64,000 nucleotides of DNA from Rachicladosporium sp. CCFEE 5018 (taxonomy: Eukaryota > Ascomycota > Dothideomycetes > Cladosporiales > Cladosporiaceae): the NCBI GenBank assembly GCA_002077045.2, contig KZ111140.1, forward strand, positions 1,606,791 to 1,670,790, given 5' to 3'. This document shows, one piece after another, positions 26,975 through 38,619 of this stretch. Made by a program: the position numbers and the translations under genes. The stretch's first letter is position 1, and the number at the start of each line of letters is the position of its first letter. Under the pieces are notes generated by a model. The model saw only the letters and a program-made list of their open reading frames with translations. It ran no database searches and was not told the origin of the DNA.

Positions 26975-29150
26975 TTAGTTCCTCAGTGTCGCGAGCTGCT
27001 CCTGGACGGCCCTGTACGGAAGTCCCGAGCGCGAAAGAATAAGTAGGGCTTCTTCGACACCGAAGTCCTGTGTTGGGTGAGGGTAACGAAGCTCACGTAC
27101 CCTTCTGAGTTGTAGCTCGAGGTATGGCATCGAAGCCCGATTGACTCTCCCGAGATTCTTGACGCCAGTATAGTGTTCCACTCTCTGTTCATCACCCAAA
27201 TTAAGTCGTGAGGTTTCGTGGAGCATCCAGCCAGCCGCAGGGTCGGCATCAATACGTATCGCGTAAGGTTGCATAGGCTCCTCCTGCCTTGCCACGTCGG
27301 GTGCCTCCACGGCTAATGGGTCTGGCGGTACTTTGCTAGTATGGACGATGCAATGGTAGGCTTTGACTACGCCGAATTTTGAGACCCCTTGACCGTTGTA
27401 GCTGGTGATCGGTACAGCGCGACATGATGTAGCGTCCGCGTGTACGGAGATTAAGGCTCTTCTCTTAGAGATCAGGGGTTGTCCGAACACATCTACGCTG
27501 ACGTTGCGGCCTGTGAGACCGGAGGCTCGCGCGGGATAACCAGCAATTTCAGTCTGCACCATCTCGAACACCTGAATCTCACCTTAGTACTTATACCGAT
27601 CATAGACTGAGTGAGCTTACCCTGCCGGGGCTGAAGAACATTGTTCCCTTGCCTTGCGAACGGTACCCAGGTATCGTCATCACCGAACGAGATCTATCTG
27701 CCCCGGAGACGAGACTTATAGGATCGGCCGAGGTCACTGATGTGGCCGAAGACACACCCACGGAGGGTTCACTGAACACAGTTGACGCAGAAGAGGCGAC
27801 AGACTTCGTCTGCCCGCCTCGTCGCGACTTGGTTCCATGGTTTCCGGCTGGCTGGACTGGCGCAGCATTGCGCCGGGAACCAGCAGGGTCATGCTGCCTG
27901 ACGCTGCTCAGCCATGCATGAAGCGGGCCGGCAGTATCGACAGTGGTCGATGGCAACGGTTCTGGAGCGGCCGCGGCACTGACTCGTGCCATCAACTGAA
28001 TGATAGCCTGCACGGCCTCGTAATGGCCACTTTGCGTCACAGAACACATGTTCCTGTGATGTGTTAAGCTCATGATCCCCCCCGGGCTGAGTGTCGCAAT
28101 ATCTTCAAATTGGCGACTGAGGCCACGGTGGACGTTGTACAGGTCCTGGAACGCGATATCGTCCCCGACTTCAAATGCGACGCCAAGTTGCTTTTGTCCA
28201 TTGTGACAATGTTGACGACATTGCAGACTGGCCTGTGTGAGTAGCTCATGCAATTGTCGAAGTTCTACCAGCCTGTCGTTCTTGCCTTCGCTCCGATCTT
28301 CCCTGCTGCGAAACAAGATTGCTTGCTGCACAGTATCTGCCGCGAGGCAAAAGTCAACCACGATAGCTGCTACACCGTTCATGACCTGTCCCGGTCCGCG
28401 GGCATCAATGAGTCCTGCATCGCAGTGGGGTTCCCAGGCATCGTCATTCTCGCTCATAGGCCTGGTGACTGCATGCGTAACAAGAATCTTCGCTTGCTCC
28501 TCGGAGATACCATGCGTGCCGTCCATGAGATGTTCTTGAAGCTCCCTAGATGAGCAATGTGCTGCATCAGCATGTAGAGGACACAGCCAGATTTTGCGGT
28601 CTGTTAGCTTGCTGGCTTGTCGCAATGTATCGAACAGTGATCGCACGACGATGTCGTGACTCCGTAGCGTTGTCAGTTGGCCACTGCGTGGATGTGCATC
28701 GACTCGGCTCTCTTCGCTATACTGTGCGCTCAGATCGACTGCGGCCAATGAATCAGTGAGATCTTTGTGGAACGCGTCGCTGCCAAGCCTCTCCGGGGGT
28801 TCCACGACTGCATCGCCCGTGCCGATATCACTGTCATCGGCATGTATATCGATGAGGTCGTCGATATGGGCAACGATAGCGGCCAGAAAAACACCCGGGC
28901 CGTTTGTTGAACTTCGCCCTAGTCAGCACGATCAACGACTACACGTGCGCGTGCGGTACCTGGATTGAAGTGCTAGCACGGCCGTTCGGAACTGGTCTAA
29001 CAGCGCCATATGGAAGATCCAGCCATCTAGCATTTTCCGTGCAAAATCATCGTGAGTGCGTTGAAGTTCTCGAATGTACCGGGCAAGCTTCAGCCTGATC
29101 TCCAGCAAAGAGCGTTCGAGCCAGGGATCGATATCAATATCAATATCCAT
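26975..29150 (-). CDS. Uncharacterised protein, 692 residues
   Basis: Three exons on the minus strand: 29150-28960, 28911-27621 and 27571-26975. The introns of 48 bp (28959-28912) and 49 bp (27620-27572; GTAAGC, branch TACTAA, TTCAG) keep phase. The protein begins with an Ile/Asp repeat (MDIDIDIDPW), then amphipathic helices. At about residues 165-195 is a degenerate zinc-finger-like block (WLCPLHADAAHCSS, then LQEHLMDGTH), and long helical segments follow. A Ser/Thr-rich linker ends in exon 2, and exon 3 encodes about 200 residues of mixed alpha/beta character. I do not recognise a family. It is divergent from a DUF7580-like gene with about 560 bp between starts. Confidence 0.65.
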
Positions 29151-29710
29151 GATCGTCCGTAAGCCCGCTACAGTCGTGAGTCAGCTCTGGACTGACCAGT
29201 TCCGCGACTCCAGCAAATTGCTCGCATTCGAGCAGTATGTAGCTCGTCTCTTAAGCCACGGTGTCGGGCTTGATCTAGGTGCGCGCCTGTTCGAATCGAT
29301 GCCTGCCAATCGAGTCGAGGTCCAGGATCAAGCCGCACTGCATAAGCTACTTATAGGATAGTCGTCTGCATTCAATGTTTGCGCGCCTTCGATCGGGTTT
29401 ACACTGGTAGGGTTGAGTCAAGGTCTCAATCAATTGTGTGACAACGTAAGGCTCCACGTTTTCATGCATAGGCCAGCCAGCGTAGCATGCGACATCAATC
29501 TCACCGGAATACGTCACCCCACTTCCGGCGTGACATGCGGCGTGCTGCAGCTCCACAAGGCTGGACATAGGATTGTCGCTTCACAGGTCGGACTTCGACC
29601 CTTCCAAGCATTGTAGGTGAGGTGTGTGCATGTATGCCGTTGACGCAGAATGTCCCAGAGTTGACATACGAAATTGTCGTGTGATCCGTCCGGCGTCCGA
29701 AGGAAACAAC
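29151..29710. promoter_or_regulatory. Divergent intergenic region, 560 bp
   Basis: Lies between the starts of the 692-residue gene (minus) and the DUF7580-like gene (plus). Small frames inside have no domain. No element is recognised. Confidence 0.4.
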
Positions 29711-31580
29711 ATGTTCGGCATCGACGACATTGGACTCCTCTTGGGAGCCCTATCGCTCCTGGAAGCTGTAGTGCATGATATAACCAAGGTCGCAGGTCGC
29801 ATCAGATCGTTTACTTCATACGAGGAGGAAAGACTGAAGCTGATTACCAAGATCTGCTCACAGCGATGCCTTCTCAACTTAGCGGTGTCAAAATTGCTAG
29901 CGCCTTTGTTGAGGAAGGACGAGATTGATGCGCTGTGCGAGGCCACATCGCCTTTCAGCTGGACCAATGCCCGGCTCACCACGCGGCTACAGCAACGCTA
30001 CAGTCAGGATCTGCTGGCCGTCTTCGAAACCGCGCGAATGGCAATCGCCAGGAGTTCCTATAAGTTCCTGAGAAGTATCGGCGTTGGTACCACGCATGGA
30101 CTGGACACTGCTGGTCTCAGTCCACTACATGTACTTGCGCGAGCAAGGACGGACTTCGATCGTGGATTGGGTGCGAGACTGAGATACGCCTCGCATTCGA
30201 AGAGCATACAAGAGTATTTTGAGAGCATCCGCGATTCTAATCAGGATATCCATAATGCTATGTCGTTGATACCGGATCACGTCACGCAGTCTCGGCAGGC
30301 CAGTGAAAATTGGCTCCAGTCGGTAAAGCAGACGCGCCGAAGCGCGATCAGACTTCATGAGGCACTCAAACATCATGGTGTGCAGTGCAGTCATCCGAGC
30401 CACCGGCAGACAGTATACTTGGAATTATCGTCTTCTGGCAGCTGGTCGGCGTTTAAGCATGGAGTGGTTCCCAATCTTGGAGGTGCTCAAAGGTGTGTAT
30501 GACCTCACTGTCCGATATATGTCTGTCACGGCCGATGGGCCCAGGTCCGTGAATAAGGTGTGGACAAGTGCTCCGCATGGACAGGATCGATCAAACTCGC
30601 GAACCTAGCGATGAAGTTGTTCGGCTCAACTGACGCTACTGTGGTCGTGCGTGGCCTTGTGTGGGCGATAAAAGTCGCCGTTTCGATCACAGTCTTGCGT
30701 AAGCGGAAGGGCTAATCAACTCTCCAGTTTCGACCTCCTGCTCGAAGCGCAACCACAGTTGATGCCAGCTAGAGTTTTGATATGTTCCTCCAACGACGTT
30801 GCGCTACCGGACAACACAGCGAATGCTCCGACCGCCACTGGTGCTTGTATGCTCGCCGACAGCAATGTACCTGCAGCAACAACCAGACTGGGTTTCCGTG
30901 CCAACCTGGATGATGCGATTCTGTCAGCTATCATTACCCAAATGGAAGGCCTAAGTACTACGCATGTCGCGCAGCCACTGCAACCAGTCCTACCAGCGCA
31001 CAAGGCAACCTTGCTCTCCCTTCTACCACATCGCGACAAGCTCTCGTATCCATCGAGGGTTATTGTTGCATCGGATCTAGTCGACTCGCTTGCGCATCTT
31101 GCTGGCAGTCCATGGATCACGCCAGACGTCACTCAAAGCGATATTGCCTTCTTCGATGGTTCGGGAGGCATGAACCCCAGTCCAAGAAATCCGACTTTTA
31201 CTAAGGCGTACCTAAGCCGCGAACTGCATCGGCCAACCTCAGGTCAGCAACTTGCTGAGGAGTACTCAAGCGAATATTACCAGACTATAGTCCTGACGAT
31301 GTGCATTTGGTTGCTAGGGCTATGCGCTGCTAGTGATCACAGCCGCGACATTGATACCCAGCAACCTTTGCTAGCGATCATGGCCGACGCAATCAGCTGG
31401 CACGAACAACTTTGCAAATCTGAGACTGGAGTGATCCTCGAAGCGGCGTTGGAGTGCCTACGGCTAGCCATGGATTCTAGGCTTTCCTTTACGGATCGAG
31501 ACAAAGACCTTGAGGACTTCAGGGTCAAGGTCATGGAGCCTTTGAGAATGGGGGACAGAGCTGTGCCACTTGTCATATAA
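29711..31580 (+). CDS. DUF7580-like protein with helical N-terminus
   Basis: Two exons, 29711-30492 and 30728-31580, with a 235 bp intron (donor GTGTGT, acceptor CTCCAG); phase 2 is restored and gives 544 residues. The N-terminus (GIDDIGLLLGALSLLEAVVH, then long helices with SPFSWTNARLTTRLQQRY) resembles the helical N-terminal region that goes with DUF7580 in many fungi, itself reminiscent of HeLo-like domains. The second exon has SRVIVASDLVDSLAHLAGSPW and a C-terminal VKVMEPLRMG, as expected for that family. The intron is long for this genome and contains short frames, so a further small exon cannot be excluded. Function is unknown; a signalling or incompatibility role is only inference. Confidence 0.65.
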
Positions 31581-32223
31581 TTTGCAGGTGCCACGAGAAG
31601 TGTTGCAAGCCGTGCGGTGTGCAGGCCGGATCGTCGTACGCAAGGCGCAAAGCGAGGTGATTCGATCTATCGCGGACTTAGGAGTCCACGATTCATTCGA
31701 CGCGTCTAAGATCGCGATGAGAACGCTCAAGTTGTCATCCAGACGCGGTCCCAATCCATAGCAGAGACCATTGCATGCTGTGTGCTACGTCACGGACCAG
31801 CTCCCCGGCTTGAGACTCACTCTCATAGCAGCTGGCTGCCTCAGGCAAAGAGCTGATCGGTGTAAGAGAAGATAGTCATAGTCCCTGTACGCTGCAGTAG
31901 CATGTGCCTTAAGTCTTTCACGTAGCGTTTTAAGGCTACTGGCAAAGCCAATTCACTGTCAAAGCTAGTCCGCTGTGTCATCATGACCAGCGTGTACCCT
32001 GAGAGCAACGATGCGAAGAAGTTCAGAACCTTGACTTCATCATGATGCAAGGGCTTGTTTGATGATCTCTGTGCGAACGTCGGAGCTTTCGGCACCGAGG
32101 AACTTCGCTCACGCTACTGAACTCTCTTTGCGCGAGAGTACTGAACGTACAGTAGGTACACAATCATATTATTCTACATCTTGACATCAACCATCGCGCC
32201 CATGTGTCATTCCTATCGTAGCC
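31581..32223. other. Intergenic, 643 bp
   Basis: Contains a weak 84-residue minus-strand frame (32095-31841) without recognisable domain. Otherwise it is the 5' flank of the GPHR-like gene. Confidence 0.5.
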
Positions 32224-33885
32224 ATGACCCCAGTCACGGCGATGATCCCGGCTGACGACTGCGCCGATTGTGCGCCGGCGTACCTTCAACGTCGCCTGGA
32301 CTCCGCCCCGCCATCAATACTGCTGTTCTCCTCGCTCCCATTCATTGCAACATGGCTGGTCGTAGCCATCATAGCATGGAAACGCCTGTTTATGGCGTTG
32401 AGCGGCGATGTCGATAGCGAGATCAGCAAGCGCGGTCTGCCGCAGCATAAGGACACGGGGGTACCAGTGAAGGCATTGTACAGTCTTTGGGACTGGAAGA
32501 GAACATCGGCGCAAGGAGTAGCATCACTGGTGTTTTCGACCAGTATTGGGCTGTCTGCGGTTTTGGTGGAGCTTTTGCTATGCGAGATCTCCGGGACACT
32601 ACACCCTGCGGCACGATCACTGGCTTTGCGGATTACGTTGAGCTCATTGCTTGTGCTGAGTATCCTCGTCACGCCTGCGTTGGAGCTTCATGGCTTAGTG
32701 AAGACACTGCTGGGGACGCCAGTAGATAGCACGTCTACCAGGAAGACGAGAGCGCGCTTTCGGGTGTTGGTCGAGGCTGCACTCTTCACGGCATGGCTCG
32801 CTGTGTTCTGGTACATCCCACAGACTTCAATTCTCAAGAGCTCGCTCCACAACACGGACTCGGATCTGCCACACGAGCACCCTTTCACAGAAGCATGCCT
32901 TGAGCGCATTGGCATCATCGGCATTTCCCTCATGGCCTCACTAGCCGGGTTCGCAGCGGTGTCTTCGCTATGGCAGAATTTCGGAGTCAGGCATCGCAAG
33001 GTCACAGAGAATGATGTTGCGCGTAAAGAAGCTGGTCTGAACGCCACTGAGGAGATGCTAAACGCCAAGCAAAGTCGTCTGCGCGCACTGCAGCGCAAGC
33101 TCTCTGAAGCTGGCTCCAGTAAAGACACCAGGGGCTTCATGTCCCGCATCGCAGGCTCTGTTCGGGGCTCTACGGATCACCAAGAGCAGAAAGCACTGCA
33201 AATGGAGATCTCCGGTCTTGAAACGATGCGCTATACCCTCTCTTCTACTGTGTCGACGATGCGCACCCGCTTCACCGAACAGCAGCGCTCCAAGACCTCT
33301 TCCGGCAAGTTTTTGAATCTGTTCAACACGGGCTTTGCACTTTACTGCGCATATCGTATTTGCGCCACATCTATCTCATCGCTGCGTCGCTGGTGGCAGC
33401 CGACCAGCACCTTCGCAACGAGCGACCCAATCAATAATGTGCTTGCGCTGTTGACGACGCATTGGGATAGCAATCTTGATCGAGCGGCGTGGTCGAGGCA
33501 GATCTCATTTTTGCTGAGTGGCATCATGTTGATGGCGTCTTTCAACGCTGTGCTGCAAACGTTTCGGTTATTTGCACGGTTCGCGCCAGGTCTACTGCAG
33601 CACGCTCAGACGAGTCTCCCGCTCATCATCAGTCAGGTCGCGGGAACGTACGTCATCAGCTCTGCGCTGCTGTTGAGATCCAACTTGCCTCCCGAGGTCA
33701 GTAGTGTGATCACTGAAGCGCTTGGCGCGCCGCTGGAGGGGCGCTTCGTCGAAGCATGGTTCGAAAGCTGGTTCCTGGTCGCTGTTGGGCTGACGGCGAC
33801 TGGCATCTTGATCGGGCGAAAGGTCGGGAGCGGTGACGAAGACTGGGATGATCTCGAGGGTGTAGAGATGGGAAAGATGAGCTGA
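32224..33885 (+). CDS. Golgi pH regulator-like (GPHR) membrane protein
   Basis: Intronless, 553 residues. About nine hydrophobic segments are arranged as in the GPHR/GTG family: five N-terminal spans, a cytosolic loop of coiled-coil type (about residues 260-345: NATEEMLNAKQSRLRALQRK), then four C-terminal spans after KFLNLFNTGFALYCAYRI. That last block opens the conserved C-terminal domain, once called abscisic-acid GPCR. The family forms anion channels that set Golgi pH. The C-terminus is short and acidic. Length is normal for fungal members. Confidence 0.88.
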   Translation: MTPVTAMIPADDCADCAPAYLQRRLDSAPPSILLFSSLPFIATWLVVAIIAWKRLFMALSGDVDSEISKRGLPQHKDTGVPVKALYSLWDWKRTSAQGVASLVFSTSIGLSAVLVELLLCEISGTLHPAARSLALRITLSSLLVLSILVTPALELHGLVKTLLGTPVDSTSTRKTRARFRVLVEAALFTAWLAVFWYIPQTSILKSSLHNTDSDLPHEHPFTEACLERIGIIGISLMASLAGFAAVSSLWQNFGVRHRKVTENDVARKEAGLNATEEMLNAKQSRLRALQRKLSEAGSSKDTRGFMSRIAGSVRGSTDHQEQKALQMEISGLETMRYTLSSTVSTMRTRFTEQQRSKTSSGKFLNLFNTGFALYCAYRICATSISSLRRWWQPTSTFATSDPINNVLALLTTHWDSNLDRAAWSRQISFLLSGIMLMASFNAVLQTFRLFARFAPGLLQHAQTSLPLIISQVAGTYVISSALLLRSNLPPEVSSVITEALGAPLEGRFVEAWFESWFLVAVGLTATGILIGRKVGSGDEDWDDLEGVEMGKMS

Positions 33886-34301
33886 AGTAGTATGGTTGCC
33901 ACAATGTGGCTTACGATTATGGGAATCTCAGTCCACTCGCTGGAGCGAGACTGGCTGGACTGCTGCACTTGTGGTTACGAGTCGCACCATGACACGGGAG
34001 GTGCGGATTCAGAGTCGGGGCAGCAGTTATTGGCGTGTTGCAGAAGCGCCAGATCTGCTATGGAGAGTGTTTTAGGAAGTCATGATGGACACGACATGTA
34101 CGATAAGGAGAAGGGGACGACTCAGGGCTCATACAGCATCATTAGACCGCTGAGGAGTGCTAGTCAGAGAACCAGTGTTTGACCACGCGGGCGTCGAGAA
34201 GGGCACAAGATCCTTATGATTATGCAATCGCTTGCCTGTACAACAGACTATGAGTTATGCAACGCTACACAACATCTCATTATTTCATCAATATGCTTCA
34301 T
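33886..34301. other. Intergenic, 416 bp
   Basis: Convergent 3' flanks of the GPHR-like and noxR genes. No gene. Confidence 0.65.
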
Positions 34302-35978
34302 TCAGATCCCAACCACCCACACATCCAGCTTTCCCATGCCACCCTGATCCTCAAGCCCTTTCAATCCCTCCTTCACTCCAAGTACTGCGAGATCCAGATC
34401 ATCCTGGTCTCCCAGCGTGACATAATCGCCTTCTTCATCTCGGATCTTCAGCTTGACTCCTGCTGGGCCAAAGCCGAATTTCACCCGGATTTGCTCCAGG
34501 AGATCTACGAAGACAGGAGATGCGGACGTCATCACGTAGCGCGTATCATCCACGCCATGGACCTTCAGCCTCAGCTTCCGAAGCTCCGGTGCTGAGGGCC
34601 TTCGAGTATGCGATGGTCGTCGGGAGTGTGATCGGTGCTGTGGTGAAACGATCTCGAACGCCAACGGAGGTTCTGACGATGAAGAGTACGAAGCTTCAGA
34701 CTCAGCCTCCGGCTCCTCGACTATCGAGTGTTGGGTCTGCCGTAATGAGTGTGCATTCGACTTCGTGCGATGGTGTGATCGAGGTGGCGTGGCAGCGGCG
34801 CTGTAGGCTTCTATGGGATCTTCGATGATGTGGATCTCGGGTGTCTGAGGCTGTCGGGAGGAGTGGTGACTTCGTCTTTGCTCAGGATCCCGTCTGCGGG
34901 GCTCCGCTGATGGACGAGCGGACGGATGTGAGTACTCTCTTCGCATTTGAGGGCGTTCTGACTCGGCGCGTTTTGGTGCTAGCCGCGGCCTGTCGGTTTG
35001 TGACCGCTCGGGCTGTGAGCGTTCGGTTTGAGACTTTTGCTCGAAAGCTGCTGCGCCGAGCTCGAGACGCAGAGGCTTAGCCGAGGGCCGGAAGTTCTGT
35101 ATGCTGGAGGACTGGGATCTAAGGCTTTCTGACGACTTCCGCTTGCCGTATGCTGAGTCTGATCGCTCGAGCTCTGGAGGTGGCGTTGGTGGGAAGACGT
35201 TGCGGTGCATCGGGGGCTCGGACTGTTGCCGTGATCTGCTGGTGAGGTTCGGTCGGACAAGATTCAGTGCGGCGTATGACAGCTTCTCGCCGGGTCGATC
35301 ATCGATGCCACTAGCTGCTAGTGCTGCCTGTCGTCTCGGGTCGTTGTGTCGTTGCTGCTGCTCGAAAGCTGCTACAAGCCTTGCCTTGCCAAGGTAGTCT
35401 TGCTTCTTGAGATTCTTGACTTTCGCCTCGTTCGGTCGGTACACTACGCCGACTGGTATCGAGAAGACAGTGTAGCCGTCAGCCTGCTCCTTGATCGCCT
35501 CATCAATCACATCGTGGTCGGGCACAGCCTTTTCCCGTGCAGCGAAGATCAGATCTTGTAGACCAGCGTCTTTCTGTTGAAGGTAGATGTAGCACAATCC
35601 TCGATTGAACAGCACCTCGCAAGCATGCAGCTTGAACTTCAGGCCAAGCTGCTCGTAGTCGATGTCCCGGTTCCCTCGCAGGTAAAGTAGTGTGTCGTTA
35701 AAGTTCGCCAGTGCCTCCTCGAAGTCGCCCATGAGAAAGTTGCTCACGCCAGTCTGGAAGTATGCCACCGCGAGGTACTGGTCCAGTTGAACAGCTCGCT
35801 GATACAGCGCGACTGCCTTTGCGTGTTCGCCCAGTGTCGCGTATATCACTCCAGAATTGAACAGTATCTTTGATGTGTCTGCTATTGTCTCGAAGCATCG
35901 CAATGCACTGTCGAACTCATTGTTGTCGTATGCGGCCAGCGCAGCTACCCAAGTCTCTATCTCTTGCTTCAGCGACAT
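34302..35978 (-). CDS. noxR: NADPH oxidase regulator NoxR (p67phox-like)
   Basis: Intronless, 558 residues. The N-terminal 160 residues form tetratricopeptide repeats (ILFNSGVIYATLGEHAKAVA, AVAYFQTGVSNFLMGDFEEA, EVLFNRGLCYIYLQQKDAGL) that bind active Rac. An activation-type segment follows (VFSIPVGVVYRPNEAKVKN). The middle is disordered and rich in Arg, Ser and Pro. A PB1 domain closes the protein (LRLKVHGVDDTRYVMTS, IRDEEGDYVTLGDQDDLDLA). This is the fungal NoxR plan, which lacks the SH3 domains of animal p67phox. It activates NoxA and NoxB to make superoxide during hyphal growth, sexual development and infection structures. Confidence 0.95.
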   Translation of the reverse strand: MSLKQEIETWVAALAAYDNNEFDSALRCFETIADTSKILFNSGVIYATLGEHAKAVALYQRAVQLDQYLAVAYFQTGVSNFLMGDFEEALANFNDTLLYLRGNRDIDYEQLGLKFKLHACEVLFNRGLCYIYLQQKDAGLQDLIFAAREKAVPDHDVIDEAIKEQADGYTVFSIPVGVVYRPNEAKVKNLKKQDYLGKARLVAAFEQQQRHNDPRRQAALAASGIDDRPGEKLSYAALNLVRPNLTSRSRQQSEPPMHRNVFPPTPPPELERSDSAYGKRKSSESLRSQSSSIQNFRPSAKPLRLELGAAAFEQKSQTERSQPERSQTDRPRLAPKRAESERPQMRREYSHPSARPSAEPRRRDPEQRRSHHSSRQPQTPEIHIIEDPIEAYSAAATPPRSHHRTKSNAHSLRQTQHSIVEEPEAESEASYSSSSEPPLAFEIVSPQHRSHSRRPSHTRRPSAPELRKLRLKVHGVDDTRYVMTSASPVFVDLLEQIRVKFGFGPAGVKLKIRDEEGDYVTLGDQDDLDLAVLGVKEGLKGLEDQGGMGKLDVWVVGI

Positions 35979-36765
35979 GGCGAGTTAGATCGCCGGGTCG
36001 CTCTTTCGTCACCAATGTGCTCGTTCTTTCCGATCGTGTGTTATGGTGTCTCGCTGTATGCTATTCCAGTCGCTCGGTATGTTCGTCTCTTGTCGTCACA
36101 AACGCGATGCAATGCTGTCAATGATGCGAATCCGTCTGCAGTCATCCGAAGGCCTGGTACGCTCTACTATATCAAAACCCTATCCCTCAATCTACGGCCA
36201 GACCCTTTCACACGAGAATCAGTCTCCTACCGCCCATCACTCCACCCAGCACGCAGAACCCCCAGCGCGCGTAACGACTGGCTCCCAATGGCAGCTCATG
36301 CACGACGTCCACACTTACCTCTCTCGGCCTAGCCTACCCGCGATAAGCGAAGCACACAGCGAGCCAGATCAGCGCCCAGGAACGGCTCCCAGCCCGTCGG
36401 GAGCGCTGACTGGCTCACCTCGTGCGCCAGATTGAGGTGTGGCGCCTGAGGCTGCAGGTGCGCGGTGCTTGGCCGGCGGTTAGATTGAGGTGCGGATTTG
36501 ATGACGATGAGTGCCGAGTTGATACGGGTACTGGCATCGGGTAGCTTGTGCTACGATGGTCCGGACTTGCAGGATGGGCTTGTGGCGGCGATGGCTGGAG
36601 TGCTTTCTCGAGTCGTGTTGGTTCATGTATGAGGCACATGGGGATCTAGTTGTGCTCCATGGCGGTCTGTGGCATGCAAGGGTACTACTCCATGACCGAA
36701 GACGTACGTTGAGCAGGACACTACAACAGCAAATGCCATGATTCGTATCGACATGTGATCAGTCA
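35979..36765. other. Intergenic, 787 bp
   Basis: 5' flank of noxR and 3' flank of CCS1. Frames at 35964-36435 (plus) overlap in different phases and show no domain. Confidence 0.6.
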
Positions 36766-37554
36766 TTATAGCATGCCCTTACTGGTCTGCTCCTTCCTCT
36801 CCTCCCAGACGGTCTTCCCGCTACAGCTACAGACCGTCTTATCGTTGTCCCATACCCCGGCACTTCTCGCAACGACACCCACGAAAGTGTCTGGATCCTC
36901 CCTCTCAAAATCACCTTCTTTCCGACTGACCACGATTCCCCTCCCGATCATCTCCCAGATCTGGATCGGTCGGTCAAGGAATACACTTCCTAGGCCACCA
37001 TTCCCCACCTCGATAGTGCCAAACACGCCCTTCGCTGCCCGTGGCGGGCTTGCAGCTTTCGCAGCCACAGCATCCCAGACTCCGCCCGTGCTAGCAGCAC
37101 CGCGTGAGATATCCCCGCTCTCGCACACTGTGACCTTGTAGGTCCCTGACTTTACACCGCGCAGTGTCATGTCTAGGACTGTCATGGTGGGACTGACTTG
37201 CACCATGCGAATGAGTCCCCGCACATTGTCGGTGGTCGAGGAAGCGTGTGTCTCCAGGATGCAGACGGCAGCACTTTCGGCTTTGCCTGACCCGCGAAGA
37301 ATGGCATCGCGGCCTGTGTCTTGGATTGAGGAGACGATCGAGGAAGGCGCGGTCGTGCCGGTGATATGGATTAATTGCGCCTTCAGATCGGCGGAGACGT
37401 TCGAGATGCCTGATCGTCGCAGTTAGTACTTGTAGCTTGTAGTTGGGATTGGAACTGCCGTACCATTGAGTTTGTAAAGTGATTCGGAGACGCTTTTGAT
37501 GCAGTCCTCGCAGCTAAGCGGGACCGCGAAGGTCGTCTCGAAGGGCGGGATCAT
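36766..37554 (-). CDS. CCS1: Copper chaperone for superoxide dismutase
   Basis: Two exons: 37554-37464 and 37409-36766. The intron is 37463-37410 (54 bp, GTACGG, branch ACTAAC, ATCAG), giving 244 residues. Domain I has the copper-binding CxxC in VPLSCEDC (residues 11-18); the Met usually found two residues before the first Cys is Leu here. Domain II is SOD-like (VLDMTLRGVKSGTYKVTVCE, IWEMIGRGIVVSRKEGDFER). Domain III carries the CxC copper-transfer motif in TVCSCSGKTVWEERK near the C-terminus. The protein loads copper and the disulfide into Sod1 in cytosol and mitochondrial intermembrane space. It is divergent from the uL13m gene with 286 bp between starts. Confidence 0.94.
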
Positions 37555-37840
37555 GGCGGCAGATAGTCTAGCGGAGTTTCGCGACTTAAGTCGGGCGTCT
37601 TACTGAAGCTGAACATGCTTCTTGACGGAGCTCGTCTGGTTTGTAATGTCGAATCGCGACTTCGGCCTCGGGACATATCCACGCGCACGGACTTCGACCA
37701 GTACTTACTGCATTGGGACTTTCGAGATCTTGATCATCGCCGTTCTACCAGTCGCAACCTACCATCTCATTGTCAGATAGGCTGCGCTACCGCTAGGAAA
37801 GCAGACCATCCCATTGCGCCCCGGACTAGCCATCTCATCC
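37555..37840. promoter_or_regulatory. Divergent promoter region CCS1 / uL13m
   Basis: 286 bp between divergent start codons. Both core promoters must lie here. No named element is recognised. Confidence 0.45.
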
Positions 37841-38413
37841 ATGTCCCAAATAATCGGCCAAACCCGCCTAGCCTACTCCCGCTCCTGGCACCACATTTCC
37901 CTCACCTCCGACCCACGCCCTCTCGGCCGCCTCGCAAGCGCCATCGCCATAACCCTCATGGGCAAGCACAACCCGATCTACGACCCTTCGACGGACTGCG
38001 GCGACTATGTCGTCTGCACCGGCCTGTCACAATTACACACGACAGGAAAGAAGATGCAGAAGAAGAAGTACTATTCACATACGACGCGGCCGGGAAGTCT
38101 GAAGGAGATGACGATGGAGGCCATGATGAGGAAGTGGGGTGGAGGGGAGGTCTTGCGGAGGGCAGTGAGGGGTATGCTGCCGAAGAATCGGTTGAGGGAT
38201 GAGAGGATGGCGAGGTTGAAGTGTGAGTGATTGAACCGATGTGAAGCTGAACGAGAGACGGGTGATATGCTAATCGGATGTACAGGCTTTGAGGGCGAGG
38301 CACATCCATATCCGAAGAACATACTCAAACTAGGTACGGAGACGAGCATTTCAGACTTGCCGGAGGTACAGGAGACATTACGAGGGGCTGCGCCGACGCA
38401 AGTACATGCATGA
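37841..38413 (+). CDS. MRPL23: Mitochondrial ribosomal protein uL13m
   Basis: Two exons, 37841-38222 and 38286-38413, with intron 38223-38285 (GTGAGT, branch GCTAAT, TGTACAG), phase 1, giving 169 residues against 163 in yeast Mrpl23. Conserved L13 blocks are present: SWHHISLTSDPRPLGRLAS, IALMGKHNPIYDPSTDCGD-like and GDYVV, KKKYYSHTTRPGSLKE and RRAVRGMLPKNRLRDERM, then FEGEAHPYPKN in exon 2. It is part of the mitochondrial large ribosomal subunit. The gene order CCS1/uL13m/uricase shows no functional theme. Confidence 0.94.
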
Positions 38414-38619
38414 AGACTGGAAGAGCGACTTCTGTATACCATACGGCCACGGCGTTCGGGGACATGGAGAGCAATGCGAAGCATTGCGAGGCGTTCTGTG
38501 AGAAGGAAGATACCGTGTATCAACAATGCTATAGATGTGTAGAAGATCGAGATCGAGATCGATTCCGGTTTGGAAATACCAGCCATGAGACAGTCAAACG
38601 CCCGCTATGTCGGCATCTC

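Noticed and set aside
31841..32095. 84-residue minus-strand frame
   Set aside because: No domain, short, and in the 5' flank of the GPHR-like gene.
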